Assembly: GCA_965198995.1 (NCBI GenBank)
Contig: CBDAQG010000001.1
Coordinates: 186,001-250,000 of the forward strand
Direction of reading: 5' to 3'
DNA from: CAXMMR01 sp965198995
GTDB lineage: Bacteria > Pseudomonadota > Alphaproteobacteria > Acetobacterales > Acetobacteraceae
Length of the DNA: 64,000 nucleotides
The notes under the pieces were generated by a model. The model did no database searches and had not been told where the DNA came from. It saw nothing but the letters and a program-made list of their open reading frames with translations. Numbering within the stretch: the stretch's first letter is position 1; every line of letters starts with the position of its first letter. The position numbers were made by a program, and so were the translations under genes. Below, one piece after another: positions 42,265-49,772 of the stretch.

Positions 42265-44200
42265 GGATGCGACCTTGGTGCAGGGTGGACGGGCGCGCGA
42301 GTTGACGATGCGCGGGATCGCGCTCGGTATCGTGCTGACGATCGTCTTCACCGCGGCCAACGTCTATCTCGGGCTGAAGATCGGGCTGACCTTCGCCTCC
42401 TCGATCCCGGCGGCGGTGATCTCGATGGCCGCCCTAAGGGCGCTTGGCGGCGGCGGAATCCTGGAGAACAACATCGTGCAGACGGTGGCCTCGGCCGCCG
42501 GCACGCTGGCCTCGGTTATCTTCGTCGTGCCGGGCCTGGTGATGGTCGGGCACTGGCGCGGCATCCCGTATTTCGAAACCGCCGGGATCTGCCTCGCCGG
42601 CAGCGCGCTCGGGGTGCTGTTTACCATTCCGCTGCGGCGGGTGCTGGTGGTGGAGAGCGGGTTGCCGTTTCCCGAGGGCGTAGCGGCGGCGACGGTGCTG
42701 CGGCTCGGCCAGGACAACGCGGGCGGCGGGGCGCGGGCGCTCGGCGCGGCGGGGCTGGTCTCGGCCGCGGTCAGCCTAATGACCAGCGGCTTTGGTTTGC
42801 TGGCGGATGGCGCGAGCCGGACGCTGGTCGCGGGCAGCGCGGTGTTCCGGCTGGCCACCGGCTTCTCGCTGGCGCTGCTGGCGGCGGGCTACCTGATGGG
42901 AGTCGCGGCGGGCGTTGCCGTGCTGATCGGGCTGGTGGTTGCCTGGGTTGTGGCGGTGCCGGTGCTGACGGCGCTGGCGCCGGCGCACGGGCTGTTGCCA
43001 GACGCATTGGCGCTCTCGGTGTGGACGCATCAGGTCAAGTTCATCGGCGCCGGAACGATCAGCATCGCTGCTGTGGCAACGCTGGCGCGGCTGGCGCCGG
43101 CAATAGGCCGGGGGATCATGGCCTCGTTCCAGGCGGCGGCGCGGCGAGCGGGGCCGGCGCCGCTGATGACCGAGCGCGACCTTAGTGGGGCGGCGATCGG
43201 CGCATTTGGGCTCGCGGCGCTGGTGCTGCTGGCGGCGTGCTTCCTCGCCTTCCTGCCGGCACATCCGGCCCTAGCGCTGTTCGGCGCCGGGTTCGCCGCG
43301 GCGTTCGGCTTCCTGGTGGCGGCGGCTTGCGGCTACATGAGCGGCATCGTAGGCGCCTCGGCGAGTCCGATCTCGGGGATCGCGGTGGTCGCCGTGGTAA
43401 GCGTCTCGCTGGTGCTGCTGGCGATCCCGGCGGCAGGCGGCGGGATGGCGGTACCGCTGGCACTGTTTGCGACGGCGGCGGTGATCGCGATCGCGACGAT
43501 TTCGAACGACAACCTGCAGGACCTGAAGACCGGCCAGCTAGTCGGCGCGACGCCGGGCGCGCAGCAGTTGGCGCTGATCATCGGCGGATTGGCTGGGGCT
43601 GCGGTGATCCCGCCGATCCTCGAGCTGCTGTATCAGGCGTACGGGTTCTCCGGCGCGTTGCCGCGGCCGGGAATGGACCCGGCGCATGCGCTGGCCGCGC
43701 CGCAGGCGGCGTTGATGGCGGCGATCGCGCAAGGCATCGCCGGCCACAGCCTGGACTGGACGATGATCGGCATCGGGGTGGCGCTGGGCGCGGTGCTAGT
43801 CGGGATCGACATCGTACTGCGGGCACGGACAAGCACGCTCAGTCTGCCGGTGCTTGGCACCGGCATCGGGATCTACCTGCCGCCGTCGATCAGCGTGACG
43901 CTGGTGGTCGGCTCGGCGGTCGCGCTGGCCGCCAGGCGATCGTGGCGACGGGCCAGCGAGGCGGAGCGGGAGGCGGCGGCGAGCCACGCGACACTGGTCG
44001 CCTCCGGGCTGATCGTTGGCGAGAGCCTGGTGGGCGTGGTGATCGCGGCGGTGATCGGCGGCACCGGACGGCAGGACGCGCTGGCGCTGGTGGGGCGGGG
44101 TTTCGGGACAGCGGCGACGGTGCTGGGACTGGTCGTGTTCGTGGTCCTGGCGGTGGCATTCTGGCGCATCGCGGCTGGAAGCCACAATCAAGCAAGGTGA
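42263..44200 (+). CDS. Oligopeptide transporter, OPT family
   Basis: Inner-membrane transporter of 645 residues with about 14-16 helices. The N-terminal RELTMRGIALGIVLTIVFTA, ANVYLGLKIGLTFASSIPAA, the PFPEGVAAATVL block and the YMSGIVGASASPISG loop are typical of prokaryotic OPT proteins. Members move oligopeptides or metal chelates with protons. The start ATG 42263 shares a CATG palindrome with the start codon of the divergent binding protein; ATG 42308 is an alternative. A hairpin repeat follows. Confidence 0.92.
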   Translation: MDATLVQGGRARELTMRGIALGIVLTIVFTAANVYLGLKIGLTFASSIPAAVISMAALRALGGGGILENNIVQTVASAAGTLASVIFVVPGLVMVGHWRGIPYFETAGICLAGSALGVLFTIPLRRVLVVESGLPFPEGVAAATVLRLGQDNAGGGARALGAAGLVSAAVSLMTSGFGLLADGASRTLVAGSAVFRLATGFSLALLAAGYLMGVAAGVAVLIGLVVAWVVAVPVLTALAPAHGLLPDALALSVWTHQVKFIGAGTISIAAVATLARLAPAIGRGIMASFQAAARRAGPAPLMTERDLSGAAIGAFGLAALVLLAACFLAFLPAHPALALFGAGFAAAFGFLVAAACGYMSGIVGASASPISGIAVVAVVSVSLVLLAIPAAGGGMAVPLALFATAAVIAIATISNDNLQDLKTGQLVGATPGAQQLALIIGGLAGAAVIPPILELLYQAYGFSGALPRPGMDPAHALAAPQAALMAAIAQGIAGHSLDWTMIGIGVALGAVLVGIDIVLRARTSTLSLPVLGTGIGIYLPPSISVTLVVGSAVALAARRSWRRASEAEREAAASHATLVASGLIVGESLVGVVIAAVIGGTGRQDALALVGRGFGTAATVLGLVVFVVLAVAFWRIAAGSHNQAR

Positions 44201-44300
44201 GGGCTCAGCCCTCAGCCTGCTGGGGCCGTGAGGCTCCAGATCCTGTCATTAAGCCTGATGACGATCTTCCGTGCTTGGCGAAGCTCGCCAACATCCTTGC
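44201..44300. repeat. Modular hairpin repeat, copy 7
   Basis: Shorter copy with gagggctcagccctcag, ctggggccgtgaggctccag and a cgtgcttggcgaagc module. It overlaps the 3' end of the DUF1275 gene and appears to have replaced its last codons. Confidence 0.65.
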
Positions 44301-44794
44301 AAGGCGAGCATCTCCGCCCTGAGATTTCCAGCGCGGCGGCAGATCAACTCGCCGAGGCCGCGGCTGAAGCGGACCACAGTGCCGGTGACGTAGGTGACGT
44401 TGACGCTGACACCGCCGGCCTTTTGCAGCGCGGCGGGCAGCACGCCTATGGCCGCTGTGAATGCTGTTACTGCCGGCGACAGATGAGCAAGCGGCACGGC
44501 CAGGATGGCGGCGGCGAGCAGCAGGACGACCGGGGCGCGGCGGCGGCCGGCAATGGCGACGACCGTGCCGAGCACGCCATCAGCGACGACGCTGCCGAGC
44601 AGGATGACGCCGAGCAGGGTAATGCGGGTCCAGTCGGCGTCAATGAGGCCGCGGCCGAACTTGACGGTGTTGCCGCTCATGACGGAGACGTGGAACTCCT
44701 TGAGCTGCGACATCGCATAGACGTTTACAGCGCCGGTAAGGGCGGCGAGAGCGGCGGCGACGAGCAGGCCGCCAGAAATGTGAGCGGCCGGCAC
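44249..44794 (-). CDS. DUF1275 (YoaK-like) membrane protein, C-terminally truncated
   Basis: 181 residues with DUF1275 features: ALTGAVNVYAMSQL, VSVMSGNTVKFGRGL, and the second-half GGVSVNVTYVTGTVVRFSRGLGE. The family normally continues for about 50 more residues with two further helices after that motif. Here the frame instead reads CRRAGNLRAEMLALQGCW into a hairpin-repeat copy and stops. The protein is therefore probably a damaged four-helix form, or the gene is decaying. Confidence 0.75.
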   Translation of the reverse strand: MPAAHISGGLLVAAALAALTGAVNVYAMSQLKEFHVSVMSGNTVKFGRGLIDADWTRITLLGVILLGSVVADGVLGTVVAIAGRRRAPVVLLLAAAILAVPLAHLSPAVTAFTAAIGVLPAALQKAGGVSVNVTYVTGTVVRFSRGLGELICRRAGNLRAEMLALQGCWRASPSTEDRHQA

Positions 44795-44851
44795 AACTGC
44801 GGAGTGCGGCGGTTTGGAGCCGCGGCGTGGCGGGAAGATGACCAGGATCGC

Positions 44852-45715
44852 TCAGCCCACTATGGCCCCTCCGTTCGGATGCAGCACCTGCCCTGTCATG
44901 TAGGACGCATCAGACGAGGCCAGAAAGATGTAGCTGGCGGCGATCTCGTCCGGCTGACCGGGGCGGCCCATCGGTGCAGCTTCGCCATGCTCGGGCGCCG
45001 CATCGGCCGGTGCGGTAGGATGGCTCAGCGGCGTCAGGACCAGCCCGGGTGCGACGGCGTTAACGCGGATGTCGCGGCTGAGGAGCTGGGCGGCTAGGGA
45101 GCGCGTGAAGCTGACGATGGCCCCCTTGCTCGCGGCGTAGTCGACCTGGGTCGGCGAGCCGGTGTAGGCGAGGACGGAGGCGCTGTTGATGATCGAGCCG
45201 CCAGGCTCGATGTGCGGCAGGGCGGCGCGGGCGAGATAGAATTGGCTGAAGACGTTGATGCGAAAGCTGCGCTCGATCTGGTCGTCTTTGAGGTCTTCGA
45301 GCCGGGCGACGGCGTGGTGCTCAGCAGCGTTGTTGACCAGGATGTCGATGCGGGAGAACTCAGCGACAACCTGGCGCACCAGGTCGCGGCAGAAGTCGCT
45401 ATCGGCGATGTCGCCGGGGATGGAGAGGACGCGCACGCCTTCCGCCTCGATCAGGCGGTAGGTGTCCATCGCGTCCTCTGCCTCGTTGAGCCAAGTGATG
45501 GCGACGTCGGCACCAGCCTTGGCGAAGCCGACGGCGATGGCGCGGCCGATAACCCCGTCGCCGCCGGTGACCAGGGCGATGCGGCCGGCGAGCTTCTGGA
45601 GGCCACTGTATTGGGCCGTTTCGGCTTGCGGCCGCGCCAACCAGTCGGGCTCGCTGTCGGGCTGGTCCGGACGAGACTGCTCGGGCACGTCGTCATCATC
45701 AAGGGTGTCGCTCAC
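44852..45715 (-). CDS. Short-chain dehydrogenase/reductase, YghA-like
   Basis: NAD(P)-dependent oxidoreductase with the ~45-residue N-terminal extension of the YghA subgroup (SRPDQPDSEPDWL, YSGLQKLAGR). Cofactor site TGGDGVIGRAIA, NNAAEHH, catalytic Ser in INSASVLAY and YAASKGAI, end MTGQVLHPNGG. From GTG 45715 it has 287 residues, with a well-spaced ggagagg ribosome site; ATG 45730 is the alternative. Proteins of this kind are often linked to stress responses; the substrate is unknown. Confidence 0.88.
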   Translation of the reverse strand: MSDTLDDDDVPEQSRPDQPDSEPDWLARPQAETAQYSGLQKLAGRIALVTGGDGVIGRAIAVGFAKAGADVAITWLNEAEDAMDTYRLIEAEGVRVLSIPGDIADSDFCRDLVRQVVAEFSRIDILVNNAAEHHAVARLEDLKDDQIERSFRINVFSQFYLARAALPHIEPGGSIINSASVLAYTGSPTQVDYAASKGAIVSFTRSLAAQLLSRDIRVNAVAPGLVLTPLSHPTAPADAAPEHGEAAPMGRPGQPDEIAASYIFLASSDASYMTGQVLHPNGGAIVG

Positions 45716-45851
45716 CTGGGCCTCTCCCATCCTGGCGGGAGCTGAACGGTGGCACGCCAGGCGGCGTTCCCTGCGCTGACGCCTGGCCGATAAGCACTGT
45801 CGGATAGCTGCTAGGTGGATTCTCTGTCTGGCGGCATCGACATTTGTCTCG

Positions 45852-46643
45852 TCAGCGAATTTGCGAGGCGGCCCTGACGCCGGCCGCACCGTGGGTGCGC
45901 TCGAGGCGTCGGATGACGAAGTGGGCGCGCGCCAGGTTGCGGTAGTGGTCGAGGAAGGCGGTGTTGATGGCGGCACCGGCAACGGCACCGGCGAAGGGCA
46001 CAGCCTGGGCGGCGAACTTGCGCGACAGGTTGAGGCCGTAGCGGGAGCCCACCTCGGATAGCAGCATCATCACCGGGCGACCATGCATGAGCATTCGAGC
46101 AGAGAAGTAGCCGAGCTCACTCTCGGGATCGGCGCCGGCGCCAGACTGCAGGGCGAAAACCTCGAGGCAGGCTCGGCGGGCGTCCTCGGTGGCGAGCTCC
46201 TCGCCCTCCTCGCTGGCGATGCGGGCAATCTCGCGCATGATGGTCAAGGTGGTGAAGGTGGCGTCCGGAATGAAGCCGGCCAAGCCGGCGAAGCCACAGG
46301 TGGCGCCGGACATCAGCACGGCGGTGCGAGCGAGCGCAGGCGAGCGGACGCCGGCGGCCGGATGCAGCGGCAGGCCGAGGATGGCGATGTCGTAGGCGCG
46401 GGCGAGCGCAGCCTCGGCGATGCCGCCGAGCTTGCCCTGGACGGCACGCGAGAGGCCCAGGCGGGCGGCGCCAAGGCGGGTGAAGCGGCTGAACAGTCCA
46501 CCCATCAGGTCAGCCGAGCGGACGATGACGCCGCGCCCGGCGCGCAGACGCGCCAGCGCTGCGTCGAGCTCGGCTCGGGCGGCGTCGTTCAGCGGGCCGG
46601 CAACAAGGGCGGTCGAGGACCCGGCTGTCACTGATGTGCTCAT
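45852..46643 (-). CDS. EcsC family protein
   Basis: 263 residues from ATG 46643 with cggagg upstream. EcsC-family features are the alanine-rich helices, the TFTTLTIMREIARIASEEGE block, and ARMLMHGRPVMMLLSEVGSRYGLN followed by AVPFAGAVAGAAINTAFLDHY. Function of the family is unclear; members often have weak membrane-associated helices. It is between the SDR gene and the XRE regulator on the same strand and may be the last host gene before the phage region. Confidence 0.87.
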   Translation of the reverse strand: MSTSVTAGSSTALVAGPLNDAARAELDAALARLRAGRGVIVRSADLMGGLFSRFTRLGAARLGLSRAVQGKLGGIAEAALARAYDIAILGLPLHPAAGVRSPALARTAVLMSGATCGFAGLAGFIPDATFTTLTIMREIARIASEEGEELATEDARRACLEVFALQSGAGADPESELGYFSARMLMHGRPVMMLLSEVGSRYGLNLSRKFAAQAVPFAGAVAGAAINTAFLDHYRNLARAHFVIRRLERTHGAAGVRAASQIR

Positions 46644-46705
46644 GATCGGCTGGCCTCCGATGGTTCGAGCCATGGCAACGCGCCAGACCTGGGGCAGTGC
46701 CGGCG

Positions 46706-47077
46706 CTAAACCTGGTCGCGCGCGAGCTTGCGGGCGGTACGCAATAGGAACGCGCGATCTTCCGGATCGCACTCGCGATAGAGCCGCATCAGGGCGAGCT
46801 CATCGCCGCTCTCGGCGCTGGCGGCGGCGCGGGTGGCCGGGCCGTGCAGCAGCACCTCAACCGTGATGCCCAGCGCGGCGGCAATGCGGGAGATATTGTC
46901 GCGCAGCTGACCGGCGCGGTCGGTCTCCCATTGCGCGACGGCGCTGCGGCTAACGCCAGTTGCAACCGCGAGCTGGTCCTGCGTCCAGCCCTGCTGGCGG
47001 CGGTAGTCGCGAATGCGGGTGCCGACGCTGGGCGCGACGGCGGAGATACTGGGGTCGGGGCTGGGGGGGCTGGTCAT
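46706..47077 (-). CDS. XRE-family transcriptional regulator
   Basis: 123 residues from ATG 47077; ATG 47107 would add ten. A Cro/CI-type HTH lies at about residues 18-75 (IRDYRRQQGWTQDQLAVATG, VSRSAVAQWETDRAGQ, NISRIAAALGI), followed by a short C-terminal helix (EDRAFLLRTARKLARDQV). There is no peptidase domain, so it is not a LexA-like self-cleaving repressor. It is divergent from the first phage gene across a 100-base region with gttag-type palindromes. Confidence 0.88.
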   Translation of the reverse strand: MTSPPSPDPSISAVAPSVGTRIRDYRRQQGWTQDQLAVATGVSRSAVAQWETDRAGQLRDNISRIAAALGITVEVLLHGPATRAAASAESGDELALMRLYRECDPEDRAFLLRTARKLARDQV

Positions 47078-47100
47078 CGGTGCACTATGAGCAAGATTCT

Positions 47101-47150
47101 CTAACACGACACGTTAGTTTTGTTGACATGCACGAGTTAGCTTTGCTAAC
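47101..47150. promoter_or_regulatory. Operator-like palindromes between XRE regulator and phage genes
   Basis: A perfect inverted repeat gttagc-ttt-gctaac at 47136-47150 is accompanied by a near copy at 47113-47127 (gttagttttgttgac), spaced 23 bases start to start. A ctaac-N7-gttag pair lies at 47101-47117. A ttgaca -35-like box (47123-47128) sits between them, so binding could block a promoter toward 47180. Confidence 0.55.
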
Positions 47151-47179
47151 AGTCCCGTCAGCAACTCAGACGGGTGGCC

Positions 47180-47482
47180 ATGATGCCGATAAAGATGGAA
47201 TGGAGCGCGGCGCAGGATGCCGAGCTGCGGTGCCTCAGGGCCGCACGCGTGACGTGGGACGACGTGGCGATACGGATGGGTATCGGGCGCAACACGGGGA
47301 TCGAGCGGGCGCGTCGGATCGGCATCCAGAAACGTGGCGCGGTGCAGCCGCCGCCGTCGCTGGCAATGGAGGCGATCGACCGGCGGCCGCGGCCGCCTGG
47401 GCATCCGGACAGTTGGGGAGCGATTACGCGAGGCACGGTGCTCGAAGGTGAGGCCTATCCCTTCCCGGTCTTCGATCTTTGA
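47180..47482 (+). CDS. Small HTH-like phage protein
   Basis: 100 residues from ATG 47180; GTG 47174 is an alternative. The N-terminal half (WSAAQDAELRCLRAARVTWDD and VAIRMGIGRNTGIERARRIG) has the form of a SANT/GcrA-like helix-turn-helix that opens with a tryptophan. The C-terminal half is proline-rich and ends PFPVFDL. It is the first plus-strand gene after the operator region and may be an early regulator or a packaging accessory. Confidence 0.6.
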   Translation: MMPIKMEWSAAQDAELRCLRAARVTWDDVAIRMGIGRNTGIERARRIGIQKRGAVQPPPSLAMEAIDRRPRPPGHPDSWGAITRGTVLEGEAYPFPVFDL

Positions 47483-47727
47483 ACGCCAGGTTGATGGCAA
47501 ATAAGGGGTTCAGCCTGCTGATCGCACAGGGGGTGGCGAGCGCAAGGAGTGCCTCGACGCGCGATGGCTGCGGCCGACTTAACCTCGGATGGGCCATGAG
47601 GACGCCGACGGCTCTGGCGCTGGTGAACGATCGCGACGAGGTACAGCGCAAGCCGTGGCTCGGCATGCCGGTGGTCGAAGCCTTGCGGCCGACGACGACC
47701 ATTTTGTTCTCTGAAAGGAACATCTGA
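47479..47727 (+). CDS. Doubtful hypothetical frame
   Basis: 82 codons from TTG 47479, overlapping the previous stop (TTGA) and the next start (TGATG). Coupling at both ends favours it, but composition is unconvincing, and a start at ATG 47596 (MRTPTALALVND) is equally possible. No family recognised. Confidence 0.3.
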   Translation: MNARLMANKGFSLLIAQGVASARSASTRDGCGRLNLGWAMRTPTALALVNDRDEVQRKPWLGMPVVEALRPTTTILFSERNI

Positions 47728-48377
47728 TGGGCGACCTGATCAGGCTTGGTGACCGGCGCGCTGTTCATCCGGCAACGGATGACCATGGCGCGACAAGTGG
47801 CGCGCCACAGCGGCCCATCGCGAGACCAGCGCAGGCTACGACGGCGAACGGCAAGAGGCGCGCAGAGGCCGCCATGCGACAACAGGGCAATTGCGCCCTG
47901 TTGGCGCAAGACGGCAACGCACCGTTCTACGCCGAGATGGTGGTGGCGCGGCTGGAGGCGGCAGGGCGCACGTTGTTGGCGCTGCCCGGCACAGGCTACT
48001 CGACCGGGCTGCGGGTGAGCCGGCTCGAGATCGTGCGGTCTGCGTTGGAGGCGTTCGGCGCGGAATGCGGGCCGGTGCGCGCGCCGGTGCCGTCGGCGGC
48101 GCAGATCTCGCAGATGGATGAGGCTCTGGGCTGGATCTCGCTGATCCCCGTGGAGACGGTGGCGCGCGGGCGGCCGGGCGGCGGCCATGTGCTGCGCCGG
48201 ATCGTCGGCGCGCGGGCGCTGGTCGGACCGGTTACGGAACGACATATCTATAGCTGGCGGCGGCTTGGCGGGGTGCTGGGCGCCGACCACAAGGCCGTGC
48301 AGCGCTGGCATGCCCAGGCGATCGACCTGATCGTGGCGGCGCTCAACCGGCCTGGTGGCTCCGCGCGTATGGGATAA
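47727..48377 (+). CDS. DUF6362 family phage protein
   Basis: 216 residues. The C-terminal half contains the DUF6362 pattern: MDEALGWISLIPVETVARG, then SWRRLGGVLGADHKAVQRWH and AIDLIVAALN, a layout like a sigma-factor region 4 helix-turn-helix. The N-terminal half is basic and low in complexity. Such genes often precede terminase genes in prophages of alphaproteobacteria. Start ATG 47727 has aaagga upstream. Confidence 0.75.
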   Translation: MGDLIRLGDRRAVHPATDDHGATSGAPQRPIARPAQATTANGKRRAEAAMRQQGNCALLAQDGNAPFYAEMVVARLEAAGRTLLALPGTGYSTGLRVSRLEIVRSALEAFGAECGPVRAPVPSAAQISQMDEALGWISLIPVETVARGRPGGGHVLRRIVGARALVGPVTERHIYSWRRLGGVLGADHKAVQRWHAQAIDLIVAALNRPGGSARMG

Positions 48378-48560
48378 GCAAGGCCAGGGCCCTGGCCTTG
48401 CCGGGCCTGAGGCCCCTCTGAGTGAAGGCTATGCGGGCTCTTTCTTCATTGCAAAGCCTACACGCCACGTTCCGGCTGCAGCGACTTACCCGTGTGGCAT
48501 AGCAAATGAATGGCTTTTAACAGCGCATCTTTAACAGGGTCCAGGAGCAAAGCTCCTGCT
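48378..48560. repeat. Modular hairpin repeat, copy 8, inside the phage region
   Basis: Holds aaggccagggccctggcctt, gggcctgaggccc, aatggcttttaacagcgcatctttaac and ccaggagcaaagctcctg. These correspond to the module order of the chromosomal copies. It separates DUF6362 from the convergent lipoprotein gene. Confidence 0.75.
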
Positions 48561-48926
48561 CTAACCGTGCTTGAGGCTAATCGTAGACGTGCATCGCGGC
48601 GTGATGTACGAGCCGGTTATGTCGTCGCCCGCGAGATGCGCTGCTAACCGATACTGCGTCGGCTTGCGGTTCACGTCAGGGATCGTCAGCGTGGCGGTAA
48701 TAGCGCCGTCCGCGGCGATGCTGCCAGACAGCACCAAGACGCCCTGGGTTGGCGCGAAGCGCACCTGGTCCCGTCGGATTGTGAGCGAGGCTGCATTCGG
48801 CGGATCGCACACGCCGCTTTGCGGGGTGACATTACCGAAATAGCCTTCAGTGCGCGTGCCGGCGCAGGCAGTGGGCAGGACCGCAAGCCAAAGCGCGATG
48901 CGGAGACGGGCTTTCTGCGAGTGCAT
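48561..48926 (-). CDS. Hypothetical lipoprotein, cargo-like gene in the prophage
   Basis: 121 residues with a lipoprotein signal (RIALWLAVLPTACAG; lipobox PTAC). The mature part is beta-rich: YFGNVTPQSGVCDPPNAA, VLVLSGSIAADGAITATL and GDDITGSYITPRCTST, with two cysteines that could pair. It is the only minus-strand gene inside the phage operon, which suggests lysogenic expression. No known family. Confidence 0.65.
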   Translation of the reverse strand: MHSQKARLRIALWLAVLPTACAGTRTEGYFGNVTPQSGVCDPPNAASLTIRRDQVRFAPTQGVLVLSGSIAADGAITATLTIPDVNRKPTQYRLAAHLAGDDITGSYITPRCTSTISLKHG

Positions 48927-49111
48927 GGTGACGCTTCCCATCGAGGTCTGCAGCGGTGGAACCATGGCCTGGCGGCGATGCAAAGATCCGCTTGGCCATA
49001 TACCCCACGCGTTCGTATAAGTTCTTCCACGATGACGGCTTGCGTCCGCGTCGCTCCCTGCACTGTTCATCCTCCTGGTCCGGCAAGTGCCGAGCATGCG
49101 AGTGGGAATTT

Positions 49112-49342
49112 ATGTCTGATTTAACCACATCGCCGCTCGATAAACCGATCCTTGTCGTCGTCTCTGACTTTCTGCAGCACCATCGCGGCGACGTGCTGAC
49201 CGACGCGGCGGATCTCGCTGACCTGCTGCTAGGCGACTATGCACGCTTCGTCGTGCCGGCGCGGGTGCATCAGGGCGACCCGTTACTGATCGACGGCACG
49301 AGCGCGCTGACCGACGAGGCCGGACGCGAGATCACGGACTGA
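49112..49342 (+). CDS. Hypothetical small phage protein
   Basis: 76 residues from ATG 49112 (MSDLTTSPLDKPILVVVSDF), acidic, with a beta-rich second half (FVVPARVHQGDPLLIDG). The frame is open upstream to 48956 but the added residues resemble non-coding sequence. The region between the lipoprotein start and this gene (185 bases) contains no other feature. Role unknown. Confidence 0.5.
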   Translation: MSDLTTSPLDKPILVVVSDFLQHHRGDVLTDAADLADLLLGDYARFVVPARVHQGDPLLIDGTSALTDEAGREITD

Positions 49343-49427
49343 AGAGCTGCATTCATTGTGCGTGCGGTGTGCAGTCACTCATGATGGCGGCTGACGCCGG
49401 CCAGCGACCACCGCCGCGTCCAGCAGA

Positions 49428-49772
49428 TTGGCTCAAACGTTTTTTTACTTGGCCACAAACCCCAAAGGACAGTATAGATTGTCCTACAGTGGCGAAATAC
49501 GCGGCGACGGCACGTTGAACAAGACGCTAAGCCCGCTCGATGTCTTGCTGCACACCATGCACCGCAAATGGGACGGGGGCGACTTCGACGGCGCCGCGGC
49601 GCTGGCGCGGGTCGCCGCACCTTACGTGCATGCACGGTTGTCGACGACACGCCCTTCCGCCGGCCTGCGGACGATGACGGACGCAGAAATCAATGGGCTG
49701 TGCGATGCCGGAGACGCTGGCGGCTCGGCAGGAGCGGGCGCTGCGGCTGGCAATACGGGCAAGGCTGACTGA
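49428..49772 (+). CDS. Small-terminase-like protein
   Basis: 114 codons from TTG 49428. The core LSPLDVLLHTMHRKWDGGDFDGAAALARVAAPYVHARL resembles the segment TPLEFLL...AAPYVHPRL of genes that lie just before large terminases, so it may be the small terminase or part of it. Only the middle is quoted in the recognised form: LSPLDVLLHTM and AAPYVHARL. Its end overlaps the large terminase by about 70 bases. The N-terminus is uncertain because only TTG codons are available. Confidence 0.5.
   Translation: MAQTFFYLATNPKGQYRLSYSGEIRGDGTLNKTLSPLDVLLHTMHRKWDGGDFDGAAALARVAAPYVHARLSTTRPSAGLRTMTDAEINGLCDAGDAGGSAGAGAAAGNTGKAD
49467..49484. promoter_or_regulatory. Short inverted repeat before the terminase genes
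   Basis: ggac and gtcc arms around agtatagatt, inside the putative N-terminus of the small terminase-like gene. An embedded tatagat looks like a -10 box, so a late promoter is possible and the gene start might then lie downstream. Confidence 0.25.

Noticed and set aside
47424..48311. Minus-strand frame across the HTH and DUF6362 genes
   Set aside because: Low-complexity complement of the plus-strand phage genes, with no ribosome site or homology pattern.
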